Source: Syntrophaceae bacterium (lineage in GTDB: Bacteria > Desulfobacterota > Syntrophia > Syntrophales > PHBD01). From it: DNA of 64,000 nt. This document shows positions 41,508-50,676 of this stretch, piece by piece (the stretch's first letter is position 1; the number at the start of each line of letters is the position of its first letter). The stretch lies in the NCBI GenBank assembly GCA_013177825.1, contig JABLXX010000010.1, positions 1 to 64,000 of the forward strand, given 5' to 3'. Below the pieces are notes generated by a model that ran no database searches, was not told the DNA's origin, and saw only the letters and a program-made list of their open reading frames with translations. A program made the position numbers and the translations under genes.

Positions 41508-42809
41508 ATGGGAAACCGGGCCGTTCAGATCGAAGACCTCTGGAAGCAGTACCGCCTCGGTGTGATCGGCCACGGTGCCCTCTACCGGGACCTCCAGAGC
41601 TGGTGGGCCCGGAAGCGGGGCAAGGAGGACCCCAATACCCCCGTCGGCTTCCGGCAGGCGGATCCTGTGGCGGGGGGGGACCGGTTCTGGGCCCTCCGGG
41701 AGATCGGCCTGGAGATCGGGCATGGAGAAACCGTCGGGATCATCGGGAAGAATGGGGCCGGGAAGTCGACGCTGCTGAAAGTCCTCTCCCGGGTGACGGC
41801 TCCGACACGGGGAGAGGTCCGGCTCGACGGGAGGGTTGCCAGCCTCCTGGAAGTGGGAACGGGGTTTCACCCGGAATTGACAGGGCGGGAAAACATCTTC
41901 CTGAACGGCGCGATCCTGGGCATGCGGAAGGATGAAATCGGCCGGAAATTCGACGAGATTGTGGATTTTTCCGGCGTTGCAACCTTCATCGACACGCCGG
42001 TGAAGCGTTATTCAAGCGGCATGTACGTCCGCCTGGCCTTCGCGGTGGCGGCTCACCTGGAGCCGGAGATCCTGCTGGTCGACGAAGTGCTGGCCGTCGG
42101 GGACGCGGAGTTCCAGAAGAAGTGCCTCGGCAAGATGGGCGACGTGGCCCGGGAGGGCCGGACGGTCCTCTTCGTCAGCCACAACATGGCGGCGGTGCGC
42201 AATCTGTGCGCCCGGTCGATCCTGCTCGAAGACGGGAGGGTTGCGACGGACGGGACGTCGGAGCAGGCCATCGGTTACTATCTCAAACAGAAGACGATTG
42301 AGAAAGCCGTTGCAGGAGCGGCGGAGATAGAAAAGCGCCAGGAAGGGGTCATCCTCAGGAATACTCCGCACATCCGGTTCGTCGAGGTCGGAGTTTATGA
42401 CGAATCCGGCGAGCCCAGGCGTTCCTTTTATTCCGACGAGCCCATCCGGCTGAAAATAGTGTTCCGTTGCCTGCGGCCGGCCCACGACCTGCGGGTCGTT
42501 GTTCATCTGACAGATGAACGGGATGAGTTGCTGCTTCTGACGCAGCACCTTGACGAACCGGAACTGGTGTCGTCGTTTCAGTACCTGTCCGAAGGGAAAT
42601 ATGAAATGGTCTGTGAAATCCCTCCGAATCTTTTCGGCGGAAAGACCTTCTTCGTTTCGGTCCATTTGGAACTCCCCAAGACGGAGCACCTGATCGCACC
42701 CAAGATCCTCGGGATCGAAGTGACGTTCAAAGGTTATAATAATATCCACGACAACCATCCGTTTTTTTTCAGACCACAGTTACGGTGGCGTATGAATCGC
42801 GTGATTTGA
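41508..42809 (+). CDS. wzt: ABC polysaccharide export ATPase with C-terminal glycan-binding domain (Wzt-like)
   Basis: A 433-residue protein. The ATPase domain has Walker A GKNGAGKST at 80-88, Q/E-loop region TGRENIFLNG, signature YSSGMYVRLAFAV and Walker B EILLVDEVLAVGD. After a linker (~residue 260-275) a beta-rich domain (RFVEVGVYDESGEPRRSFYS, PIRLKIVFRCLRP, FFVSVHLELPKTEH) is the Wzt C-terminal fold that binds the capped end of the polymer. This implies chain-end-specific export, so one methyltransferase of the island may add the cap. Confidence 0.93.
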   Translation: MGNRAVQIEDLWKQYRLGVIGHGALYRDLQSWWARKRGKEDPNTPVGFRQADPVAGGDRFWALREIGLEIGHGETVGIIGKNGAGKSTLLKVLSRVTAPTRGEVRLDGRVASLLEVGTGFHPELTGRENIFLNGAILGMRKDEIGRKFDEIVDFSGVATFIDTPVKRYSSGMYVRLAFAVAAHLEPEILLVDEVLAVGDAEFQKKCLGKMGDVAREGRTVLFVSHNMAAVRNLCARSILLEDGRVATDGTSEQAIGYYLKQKTIEKAVAGAAEIEKRQEGVILRNTPHIRFVEVGVYDESGEPRRSFYSDEPIRLKIVFRCLRPAHDLRVVVHLTDERDELLLLTQHLDEPELVSSFQYLSEGKYEMVCEIPPNLFGGKTFFVSVHLELPKTEHLIAPKILGIEVTFKGYNNIHDNHPFFFRPQLRWRMNRVI

Positions 42810-42825
42810 AACATAGGAAGAAGAT

Positions 42826-43806
42826 ATGCTGAATGACAAAACAATTTTGATTACGGGCGGTACGGGATCGTTTGGCTGCAAGTGCACAGAGATAATCCTG
42901 AAGCGGTACAGACCGAAACGTCTCATTATCTTCAGCCGTGATGAGCTGAAACAATATGAAATGGCCCAAGTCTTCTCCGAGAAGAATTATCCAAGCATAC
43001 GATATTTTCTAGGGGATGTCCGTGATCAGGAGCGTTTGCACAGGGCCTTCCGGGGAGTGGATTACGTTATACATGCGGCAGCCCTGAAACAGGTCCCGGC
43101 AGCAGAGTACAATCCCTTCGAAGCGATCAAAACCAACATTCTGGGGGCGCAGAACATCATCAATGTCGCCATTGATCAGGGGGTACAACGGGTCATTGCG
43201 CTCAGCACGGACAAGGCAGCCAATCCGATCAACCTCTATGGCGCAACGAAACTCTGTTCGGATAAGCTCTTCATTGCCGGAAACGCGTATGTTGGACACG
43301 GGCAGACAATCTTCAGCGTTGTCAGGTACGGAAACGTAGCAGGAAGCCGGGGGAGCGTGATTCCCTTTTTCCTGCAGTGCAGGTCGAAAGGGCTTCTGCC
43401 GATTACGGATCCCAGGATGACCCGTTTCTGGATAACCCTGGAACAGGGAGTGGACTTCGTTCTCTCCTGCCTGGAACGCATGGTTGGGGGAGAGCTCTTT
43501 GTCCCCAAATTGCCGAGCATGAACATCATGACCCTGGCAAAAGCCATCGCACCGGATTGCCCCATTGAAATCATAGGCATCCGGCCTGGAGAAAAAGTCC
43601 ATGAAGTTATGATCCCGCGGGATGAGGCGATTCGCAGCATTGAATTTGAACATTACTACATCATTCAGCCGGATTTCCGTTTCTGGTCGCGCCGATATAA
43701 CGGCCAGGGGGGAGAAACGCTTCCAGAGGATTTCGAATATAACTCCGGCACGAACGCCTGGCAGCTGTCCATCGAAGAAATGCGCGAGATAATTGAACGA
43801 TTATGA
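42826..43806 (+). CDS. pseB: UDP-GlcNAc 4,6-dehydratase (inverting), copy B
   Basis: A 326-residue paralogue of the protein at 21418, aligned without gaps over most of its length (GGTGSFGCKCTEIILKRYRP, ALSTDKAANPINLYGATK with K130, Y138, K142). AGGAAG precedes the ATG. It is followed by intact pseC with the ATGA junction (43803-43806), so this copy keeps the ancestral order. Two dehydratases in one island may serve two sugars or reflect a block duplication. Confidence 0.93.
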   Translation: MLNDKTILITGGTGSFGCKCTEIILKRYRPKRLIIFSRDELKQYEMAQVFSEKNYPSIRYFLGDVRDQERLHRAFRGVDYVIHAAALKQVPAAEYNPFEAIKTNILGAQNIINVAIDQGVQRVIALSTDKAANPINLYGATKLCSDKLFIAGNAYVGHGQTIFSVVRYGNVAGSRGSVIPFFLQCRSKGLLPITDPRMTRFWITLEQGVDFVLSCLERMVGGELFVPKLPSMNIMTLAKAIAPDCPIEIIGIRPGEKVHEVMIPRDEAIRSIEFEHYYIIQPDFRFWSRRYNGQGGETLPEDFEYNSGTNAWQLSIEEMREIIERL

Positions 43807-44933
43807 TTCCTTACGGCCGGCAATGCCTTGATGAATCCGACATCAAGGCAGTCATAGAAGTTCTTCGTTCCGATTGGCTGACCACGGGACCCAAGGTGGC
43901 CGAGTTCGAATCGAGCTTTGCCCGTTGTGCAGGTGTAAAACATGCGGTGGCAGTCAGCAGCGGAACGGCAGCCCTCCATGCAGCCATGTATGCACTCGGC
44001 ATCGGGCCTGGTGATGAAGTCATCGTCCCGGCCATGACATTTGCCGCTTCGGCCAATTGTGTCGTATTCCAGGGTGGGACACCGGTCTTCGCCGATGTGG
44101 ACCGTGAGACGCTCCTGATCGATCCCGGAAGCGTGGAGGAGAGAATCACTCCACGGACCAGGGCGATCGTTCCTGTCGACTATGCGGGGCAACCGTGCGA
44201 TTACGATACCCTGCGCGACATCGCACACCGCCGTGGCCTGCAACTGGTGGATGACGCCTGCCATGCCCTGGGGGCGGCCTACAAGGGCCGGCCAGTAGGG
44301 TCCCTGACCGAACTGAGTTGCTTCAGTTTTCATCCCGTCAAGCATATTACCACCGGTGAGGGAGGCATGATCACCACGGACGATCCTGAACTGGCCCGGC
44401 GCATGCGAACCTTCCGGAATCACGGCATCACGACGGACCATCGAGAGCGGCAGAACACGGGGGCTTGGTTCTACGAGATGGTCGACCTGGGTTTCAATTA
44501 CCGGCTGACGGATTTTCAATGCGCCCTCGGAATCAGCCAGCTTTCAAAACTGGCCGGTTGGATAGACCGGCGCAGGCGGATTGCGAGCCGTTATGACGAG
44601 GCTCTGGCCTCTGTCCCCGGAATCCGCCCGCTTTCTGTGCGCCCCGATGTCGTCCACGCATATCACCTCTATGTTGTGCGCCTGATGGGAGATCGCGATG
44701 AGGTCTTTAGGAGGCTTCGAGAGAGGGGGATCGGTGTGAATGTCCATTACATTCCGGTTCACCTGCACCCCTACTACCGGAAGCACTTCGGTACCGGTCC
44801 CGGCTTATGTCCCGTTGCCGAGGAGGCTTACGGACAGATTCTTTCTCTTCCCCTCTATCCGGGAATGACTGCCGAGGATGTAGAACGGGTCATTGGTGAT
44901 CTTAAGGAGGTTACCGGCTGCTGTGGCACCTGA
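43803..44933 (+). CDS. pseC: UDP-4-amino-4,6-dideoxy-L-AltNAc aminotransferase
   Basis: A 376-residue DegT/DnrJ/EryC1 enzyme. MIPYGRQCLDESDIKAVIEV, SDWLTTGPKVAEFES, AVSSGTAALHAAMYALGIGP, FADVDRETLLIDP, VDDACHALGAAYKG and K180 in FSFHPVKHITTGEGG match PseC. It transfers an amino group to the product of PseB. This is the only intact pseC of the window; block A has just a stub. It overlaps pseB by 4 bp. Confidence 0.9.
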   Translation: MIPYGRQCLDESDIKAVIEVLRSDWLTTGPKVAEFESSFARCAGVKHAVAVSSGTAALHAAMYALGIGPGDEVIVPAMTFAASANCVVFQGGTPVFADVDRETLLIDPGSVEERITPRTRAIVPVDYAGQPCDYDTLRDIAHRRGLQLVDDACHALGAAYKGRPVGSLTELSCFSFHPVKHITTGEGGMITTDDPELARRMRTFRNHGITTDHRERQNTGAWFYEMVDLGFNYRLTDFQCALGISQLSKLAGWIDRRRRIASRYDEALASVPGIRPLSVRPDVVHAYHLYVVRLMGDRDEVFRRLRERGIGVNVHYIPVHLHPYYRKHFGTGPGLCPVAEEAYGQILSLPLYPGMTAEDVERVIGDLKEVTGCCGT

Positions 44934-45187
44934 CGGAGATTTGGGAGAGCGTCTGTCCTTCGATGATCGTTATTGGCTGTTCATCCGACATCGAAGATAG
45001 CAGCATTAGCATTTGTTTTGATTACTTTTCTTACGGAAACACCGCGGCGGGTAGAGGGGAATGTCGATGTCTGGCCGGGGTCACTGTATGGCTCCTGGAG
45101 AAGCCGATTGGATGAAACATTACCTTACTGTGTGTGAACCTGTTGTGAATCCAATCCTATGGCCTGAATGGCAGTGAGGGATAGACC
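44934..45187. repeat. Intergenic region with two 8-bp inverted repeats
   Basis: No gene seen. CTTCGATG (44958-44965) / CATCGAAG (44989-44996) and GATTGGAT (45106-45113) / ATCCAATC (45149-45156) could form stems; the first may end the pseB-pseC transcript. GAGGGA before 45188 is the next ribosome site. Confidence 0.4.
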
Positions 45188-45874
45188 GTGATCGATAAGA
45201 ACTGTATGCAGAAGGAAATTTTCAGATGCTCCGAGGGGGATCGTTATTATCAGCGTAATAAACATGCCTTGGAAGAGGCATTAAAATCATCGGATTGTGA
45301 TCCCATCATGCGGGCGATATCGGAGGTAGAGTTGCATCCTAAATCCATCCTGGAAATTGGATGCAGTAGTGGATGGCGTCTGCATGCACTTGGGGAGCAC
45401 TATCAAGCAAAGTGTTTCGGCATTGATCCATCAATGAGGGCTATTCAGGATGGCATGAATCTCTTCCCTGAACTATCGCTTCAACAAGCTACAGCGGATG
45501 AAATTCCCTATACTGATCAAATGTTCGATCTGGTCATCCTCGGCTTCTGTCTCTATCTCTGTGACAGGAAAGATCTTTTTAAGATTGCCTGTGAAGTGGA
45601 CCGTGTCTTGATGAACCTGGGAAAGCTGATTATCTTGGATTTCCACCCCCCCTTTCCGTATCGGAATGCATATTCACATTGCCCTGGTCTTTTTAGCTAT
45701 AAAATGAATTATGCAAAACTCTTTACATGTAATCCAGCCTATTATCTAATTTACCAGAAAATATTTGCTAGTTCACCGGAGTTAATTAATATTCCAGATG
45801 AACGTATATCCGTAATGATGCTTAATAAAGACTATGATAATGCATATCCCGATTTCCCATACCAAAGAAAATGA
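45188..45874 (+). CDS. Class I SAM-dependent methyltransferase
   Basis: 228 residues from a GTG with GAGGGA 6 bases upstream; ATG 45206 is the alternative. SILEIGCSSGWRLHAL (about 56-71) is motif I, with GIDPSMRAIQDGM, DEIPYTDQMFDLVILGFCLY and RVLMNLGKLIILDFHPP after it. The gene is clearly more AT-rich than its neighbours and stands between two intergenic gaps of 254 and 142 bases, which suggests a separate, recent arrival. Target unknown; sugar methylation is likely from context. Confidence 0.8.
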   Translation: MIDKNCMQKEIFRCSEGDRYYQRNKHALEEALKSSDCDPIMRAISEVELHPKSILEIGCSSGWRLHALGEHYQAKCFGIDPSMRAIQDGMNLFPELSLQQATADEIPYTDQMFDLVILGFCLYLCDRKDLFKIACEVDRVLMNLGKLIILDFHPPFPYRNAYSHCPGLFSYKMNYAKLFTCNPAYYLIYQKIFASSPELINIPDERISVMMLNKDYDNAYPDFPYQRK

Positions 45875-46016
45875 CATGAAAAGCGTTACCATTCATGTTG
45901 TCAATCTAGTTCGACATGCGAAAATCTGTTAAAGACACTAGAATATTTGATTTGTTTGAGGTTGTACCCCCCTGAGTCGGGATCTTATTTCTTAATGGGT
46001 CGAGGATGTTTTACAG

Positions 46017-46766
46017 ATGCTGATTGAAGGCAAAAAGATAGTAGCTACTATTGAAGCAAGAATGACGTCTTCTCGGTTACCCGGCAAAGTTTTGCTGCCG
46101 GCTGACGGCGAGCCGATGCTGAAGCACCTTGTCGATCGGTTGCGGCAGGTTAAATCCATTCATAGCATTGTCCTTGCTACGACCGTAAACAAAGCGGATG
46201 ATTGTCTGGAGGATTTTGCCAAAGAGCAAGCCATTGCCAGTTTCAGAGGCAGTGAGGATGACGTGATGGCCCGGGTTATCGATGCCGCCGATTCCGTGAG
46301 TGCTGATATTGTGGTGGAAATCACTGGAGATTGCCCCGTCATTGATCCATTGCTTGTCGAGCAGACGATACAGATGTTCCTTCGTAACCAGTGCGACTTC
46401 GCAAGTAATTCCTTCATTCGCAGTTATCCTGACGGAATGGATACCCAGGTTCTTTCCCTGAAAACGCTTAAACATTCTGCTGCCCTGACAACAGATCGGC
46501 TCGACCGTGAGCATGTAACGCTCCACATATGCAATCATCCTGAGCTCTTCCGACATGTCTACCTGATAGCATCTCCCGATTTACACTGGCCAGAGTTAGG
46601 ATTGACCCTCGACGAGAGGAAAGATTATGAACTCCTGAAAAAGTTGATCGAACACTTCGGACCGTCAAATCCGTATTTCAGCTGCAGGGACATTATCGCT
46701 CTCCTCAGATCGAGACCCGAATGGGTGGCAATCAACCGGGAAGTGCTGCGGAAAGGAGCTACATGA
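46017..46766 (+). CDS. SpsF-type cytidylyltransferase
   Basis: A 249-residue nucleotidyltransferase: IVATIEARMTSSRLPGKVLL, FRGSEDDVMARVIDAA, EITGDCPVIDPLLVEQT and SYPDGMDTQVLS. It is homologous to residues 1-245 of the fusion at 23431 but free-standing. In pseudaminate-type clusters such proteins (or PseF) load CMP on the sugar acid. The next start overlaps its stop (ATGA). Confidence 0.85.
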   Translation: MLIEGKKIVATIEARMTSSRLPGKVLLPADGEPMLKHLVDRLRQVKSIHSIVLATTVNKADDCLEDFAKEQAIASFRGSEDDVMARVIDAADSVSADIVVEITGDCPVIDPLLVEQTIQMFLRNQCDFASNSFIRSYPDGMDTQVLSLKTLKHSAALTTDRLDREHVTLHICNHPELFRHVYLIASPDLHWPELGLTLDERKDYELLKKLIEHFGPSNPYFSCRDIIALLRSRPEWVAINREVLRKGAT

Positions 46767-47743
46767 GGCGGTTTCGGGCCGCAGTCGTGGGTTTGGGACA
46801 GATCGGACAGGGTTATGATTACAATTTGTCTGATGGTCGAACCGTTCTCACCCATGCTCGTGCCTATACATGTCACGAAGGATATGAGTTCGTAGCGGCT
46901 GTTGATACGGACGCCTCGCAGCGGAAACGGTTCACCGAGTGTTTCGGGCTTCCCGCCTATGCCGATATGGGGACCATGATGGACCGTCTCCGTCCGGAGG
47001 TTGTCTCTCTGTGTGTTCCCACATCATTACATTTATCCTCCTTCCGGCAGATCGTTCATTTCAGCCCCCGGGCGGTCCTGTGCGAGAAACCCATGACCGG
47101 CACGGTGTCCGAGGCAAAGGAGATGCTTCGACTGGCCGAAGAAAACAGATGTTCCCTCCTGGTGAACTACATCCGACGCTTTGAACCCGGCGTACTGGCC
47201 CTGCGGGAGACCCTCCAACGAGGAGATGTTGGAAAAATCGAAAAGGGGGTTTGCTGGTACAGCAAAGGGATCCTGAACAACGGGTCCCATTATATCGACT
47301 TGTGCCGTTATCTCCTGGGTGGCGTTACGGATCTGTTTGTCGAGGAAAATACTTGGAACATTCAGGATTCGGACCCTGAGCCGGATGTTCGAATCTGTTT
47401 CGAACAGGCGCCTGTCTACTTCCTTGCCGCCCGGGAGGAGTGCTTCTCCGTGGGGAGGCTGGAACTGATGGGAACGGCCGGGCAAGTCCTCTATGATGAT
47501 TTCGGCGAAACAATCCGTATCCGAAAGTCCAGTGCTGATGCCCTCTTCGCCGGCTACCGTGTGTTGAGCCGCGAATGCATTGAGATTGCTACGGATATGT
47601 CGCGATACCAGTGGCATGTGATCGATCATCTCTATCGGCACCTGGAGGCAGGCGAGCCGTTTCCGTCCGACGGCCGATCAGCGCTGAAAACCCTCGCTGT
47701 CATCGAAGAGATCAGGAAATTATGCAAGGAGTCCAATCCATGA
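46763..47743 (+). CDS. Gfo/Idh/MocA family oxidoreductase
   Basis: 326 residues from the ATG at 46763 with GAAAGGAG before it. RAAVVGLGQIGQGYDYN is the NAD site, FVAAVDTDASQRKRF and AVLCEKPMTGTVSEAKEML (the EKP motif) follow, and LLVNYIRRFEPGVLAL with GSHYIDLCRYLLGG the catalytic half. It probably oxidises a sugar hydroxyl for the aminotransferase encoded next, whose start overlaps (ATGA at 47740), much as WbpB works before WbpE. Confidence 0.85.
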   Translation: MRRFRAAVVGLGQIGQGYDYNLSDGRTVLTHARAYTCHEGYEFVAAVDTDASQRKRFTECFGLPAYADMGTMMDRLRPEVVSLCVPTSLHLSSFRQIVHFSPRAVLCEKPMTGTVSEAKEMLRLAEENRCSLLVNYIRRFEPGVLALRETLQRGDVGKIEKGVCWYSKGILNNGSHYIDLCRYLLGGVTDLFVEENTWNIQDSDPEPDVRICFEQAPVYFLAAREECFSVGRLELMGTAGQVLYDDFGETIRIRKSSADALFAGYRVLSRECIEIATDMSRYQWHVIDHLYRHLEAGEPFPSDGRSALKTLAVIEEIRKLCKESNP

Positions 47744-49017
47744 GCCAGCTTGCCTTGATGGGGGGGGACCGGACCATCACCAAGCCTTTTTCCCGCTACA
47801 ATACAATCGGGCCGGAAGAATCGTCCACGGTTCAGGAAGTCCTGAAAAGCGGCGTCCTGTCGCGCTTCCTGGGCTGTTGGGATCCGGATTTCTTCGGTGG
47901 CGAGCAGGTGCAGGCCCTGGAAGTGGAATGGGCGGCTTATTTTTCCGTGGGATACGCCGTGACGGTGAACTCCAACACGTCAGGCCTCATCGCGGCCGTC
48001 GGCGCCATCGGGATCGAGCCGGGCGACGAGGTGATCGTCAGCCCCTGGACTATGAGCGCCTCTGCAACATCCATCCTCATCTGGAACGGGATACCGGTCT
48101 TTGCCGACATTGAGGGAGAGACCTTCAACCTGGATCCGCTTTCGATAGAAAGGAACATCACACCCAGGACCAGGGCGATCATGCTGCCGGACATTTTCGG
48201 TCATGCGGCCGATTTGGATGCGATCATGGACCTGGCGGAGAAACACAGCTTGAAAGTCATCGAGGACGCCGCGCAGGTCCCGGGGGCCGTCTACCGGGGC
48301 CGCTATGCAGGCACGATCGGCCATATCGGTGTCTACAGCCTGAATTACCACAAGCACGTGCATACGGGCGAAGGGGGAGTGTGCGTTACCAACGATCCCG
48401 TCCTGGCGGAGCGCCTGCAGTTGATCCGGAACCATGCGGAGGCCGTCGTGGAGGACAAGGGGGTGACGGACCTGACCAACATGATCGGCTTCAATTTCCG
48501 CATGACCGAGATCGAGGCCGCCATCGGCCGGGAACAACTGAAGAAGCTCCCGGCCCTGGTGGGGCAGCGGATTGCCGCGGCAGACCGGTTGACTGCTGGA
48601 ATCCGCGATCTGAAAGGCATCCGGGTACCCGTCGTCAAGGCCGGCTGCACCCATGTTTACTACGTCTATCCGCTCGTCTACTCGGAAAGAGAGACTGGCA
48701 TCCCGCGAAAGACAATCCTGGCGGCGCTCCAAGCTGAAGGTGTTCCCATTGGAGGCGGGTACCAGAATCTGCATCTGCAGCCGCTTTATCAAAAACGGGT
48801 AGCTTACGGCAAAGGGGGATTCCCCTGGACGGCCGAATTCTACAAGGGAAATGTCTCTTACGGGAAGGGGATATGCCCGGTGGCGGAAGCTCTCCAGGAC
48901 AATTCGTTCATTTCGATCGGCCTCTGTTCATACACATTCACGGATCAGGAGGTTGATTCCGTGGTCCGTGCCTTTCGCAAGGTCTGGGATCATCTTGACG
49001 AGTTGAGGAACGTATAG
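47740..49017 (+). CDS. DegT/DnrJ/EryC1 aminotransferase
   Basis: 425 residues from the ATG at 47740. SKITKPF-like TITKPFSRYNTIGPEE, VTVNSNTSGLIAAVGAIGIEP, VIEDAAQVPGAVYRG and K205 in YSLNYHKHVHTGEGG (PLP lysine) identify the family; NMIGFNFRMTEIEAAIGREQL supports it. It is longer than the usual 370-390 residues. The oxidoreductase before it probably makes the keto group it aminates. Confidence 0.88.
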   Translation: MSQLALMGGDRTITKPFSRYNTIGPEESSTVQEVLKSGVLSRFLGCWDPDFFGGEQVQALEVEWAAYFSVGYAVTVNSNTSGLIAAVGAIGIEPGDEVIVSPWTMSASATSILIWNGIPVFADIEGETFNLDPLSIERNITPRTRAIMLPDIFGHAADLDAIMDLAEKHSLKVIEDAAQVPGAVYRGRYAGTIGHIGVYSLNYHKHVHTGEGGVCVTNDPVLAERLQLIRNHAEAVVEDKGVTDLTNMIGFNFRMTEIEAAIGREQLKKLPALVGQRIAAADRLTAGIRDLKGIRVPVVKAGCTHVYYVYPLVYSERETGIPRKTILAALQAEGVPIGGGYQNLHLQPLYQKRVAYGKGGFPWTAEFYKGNVSYGKGICPVAEALQDNSFISIGLCSYTFTDQEVDSVVRAFRKVWDHLDELRNV

Positions 49018-49020
49018 CGA

Positions 49021-50127
49021 ATGGCGGTTGACTTCCTGATCTTTGTGGAAGATCCCGGTCCGGCCCATTACATTGCGCCTTTTCCTGCAGCGCTGGCCGC
49101 GAGAGGCCGGAGGACAGTCGTTCTGGCATCGGGCTTGGCCAGGGATGTCCTGGAAAAACGCAAGGTTGATTTCGTGCCGGCAAGGGAAAATGAATCTGCG
49201 GAGAATCTGATCCTGGAAATGCAGCCCCGTGTCCTTCTGACGGGAACATCGGAGAATCCTGACACCCTGGGCCTCCGGCTCATCGATGCAGCGAGGCGGG
49301 CGGAAATCCCGTCAGCGGCATTCGTGGATGCAGCCATGAATGCTTCGTACAGATTCCGGCAAAGAAGCACGGATGCACTGGCCTCAGCACCGGATTGGAT
49401 CCTGGTCCCGGACGTGTGGACGCGGGATGAATTTGTGCGGATCGGTGCCCGGGCCGACAGGGTGATCGTATGCGGTCATCCGCATTACGACCATGTTCTT
49501 AATCTGTTCAGAACATGGACGGATAATGACCGGGAGGAATTGAGAAAGAAGCTTTTGCCGGGGTTGACGAAGGGCAGGCAAGTCTTGATCTTCCTGAGTG
49601 AGGGATCCGAAAGCGTTCCGCTCCTCCAACCCGTCCCGCTGGATGAATTTGTTATGCGCGGCAGGGGGCTGCGGAAGGGCCGGACGGAGATCATCATGGA
49701 GGAGTTTCTCGATGCGGCAGGGACGCTGCCGCAGAGGCCCTACCTCGTTCTGCGCCTGCATCCCAAGGATCATGGCGATGACTTCAAGGAATATGGCGAT
49801 GAGTTTGACTGCATCGACCAGACATCACCACCTCTGGAACTGGTCTACTGTGCCGATCTCGTGGTGGGGATGACGTCCATGCTTCTGTTGGAGGCAGCCT
49901 TGCTGGGGAGACGTACCCTGTCGATTGTCCCGCGGGAACTGGAAAAAGAATGGCTCCCGACCATTCGGCAGGGGATTACCCCGTGTGTCACGAACCGCGC
50001 CGATCTGGCCGTGACGTTGAAGGGACTCGTTCAAAAAAGTGGTGTCGTGGAGCACCGTCCCTTCATTGCAGAAGGTGCCCTGACGCACCTCCTCGAATTC
50101 ATGGAAAGAGTCTGCAACCATGGCTGA
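49021..50127 (+). CDS. GT-B-fold protein (CDP-glycerol transferase-like), function unknown
   Basis: A 368-residue protein. VDFLIFVEDPGPAHYIAPFP at the start, AAFVDAAMNASYRF, VIVCGHPHYDHVLN, LVLRLHPKDHGDDFKEYGD and ADLVVGMTSMLLLEAALLGRRTLS give the same layout as the protein at 28183. The HPK and S/E-rich late motif is that of GT-B enzymes using nucleotide donors. A sugar-acid transferase is possible but not shown. The next gene overlaps it by 8 bp. Confidence 0.6.
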   Translation: MAVDFLIFVEDPGPAHYIAPFPAALAARGRRTVVLASGLARDVLEKRKVDFVPARENESAENLILEMQPRVLLTGTSENPDTLGLRLIDAARRAEIPSAAFVDAAMNASYRFRQRSTDALASAPDWILVPDVWTRDEFVRIGARADRVIVCGHPHYDHVLNLFRTWTDNDREELRKKLLPGLTKGRQVLIFLSEGSESVPLLQPVPLDEFVMRGRGLRKGRTEIIMEEFLDAAGTLPQRPYLVLRLHPKDHGDDFKEYGDEFDCIDQTSPPLELVYCADLVVGMTSMLLLEAALLGRRTLSIVPRELEKEWLPTIRQGITPCVTNRADLAVTLKGLVQKSGVVEHRPFIAEGALTHLLEFMERVCNHG

Positions 50128-50662
50128 GGGACCGATTCTTGAGACAGGCCGTCTACGTATCGTTCCTTTTGGAGAGGCATATCTGACCTCCCGCTATGTC
50201 GGTTGGCTCAACGACCCCGAGGTGGTGCGTTTCAGTGAGCAGCGGCACCACAAACACTCGCTCGCGTCATGTCGGGAATACTGGCAGTCCTTTTCCGGCA
50301 CGCCCCATTATTTCTGGGCCATCGTTGTTTCCGCGGGGGTACGGGGGCACATCGGCAACATGAATGCCTATGTCGATGAGAAAAACCTTGTCGCCGACGT
50401 GGGCATCCTGATCGGGGAGAAAAAGGCCTGGAGCAAAGGTTACGGACTCGAGGCCTGGTCGGCCGTTTGCTGTTATCTCCTTGGCCCTGCCGGGATGCGC
50501 AAGGTAACGGCGGGGACCTTGGCTCTGAATGCTGCCATGCTTCGCCTGATGAAAAAATCGGGCATGGTCGAGGATGGTCGGCGGATCCGGCATTATCTGT
50601 TCGATTCCTGTGAAGTGGATGTAATCCATAGCGCCCTGTTTCGACAGGATCTCCAGATGTAG
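50120..50662 (+). CDS. GNAT N-acetyltransferase (RimJ/PseH-like)
   Basis: A 180-residue GNAT protein: ILETGRLRIVPFGEAYLTSR, YVGWLNDPEVVRFSEQRHHK, GILIGEKKAWSKGYGLEAWS (acetyl-CoA loop) and NAAMLRLMKKSGMVEDG. WLNDPEVVRFSE is common in PseH- and WbbJ-like sugar N-acetyltransferases. With pseB-pseC upstream it may acetylate the 4-amino group, sharing this step with the GNAT at 31299. GGAAAGAG stands before the ATG. Confidence 0.85.
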   Translation: MAEGPILETGRLRIVPFGEAYLTSRYVGWLNDPEVVRFSEQRHHKHSLASCREYWQSFSGTPHYFWAIVVSAGVRGHIGNMNAYVDEKNLVADVGILIGEKKAWSKGYGLEAWSAVCCYLLGPAGMRKVTAGTLALNAAMLRLMKKSGMVEDGRRIRHYLFDSCEVDVIHSALFRQDLQM

Positions 50663-50676
50663 TCAGGCAATCTCTA

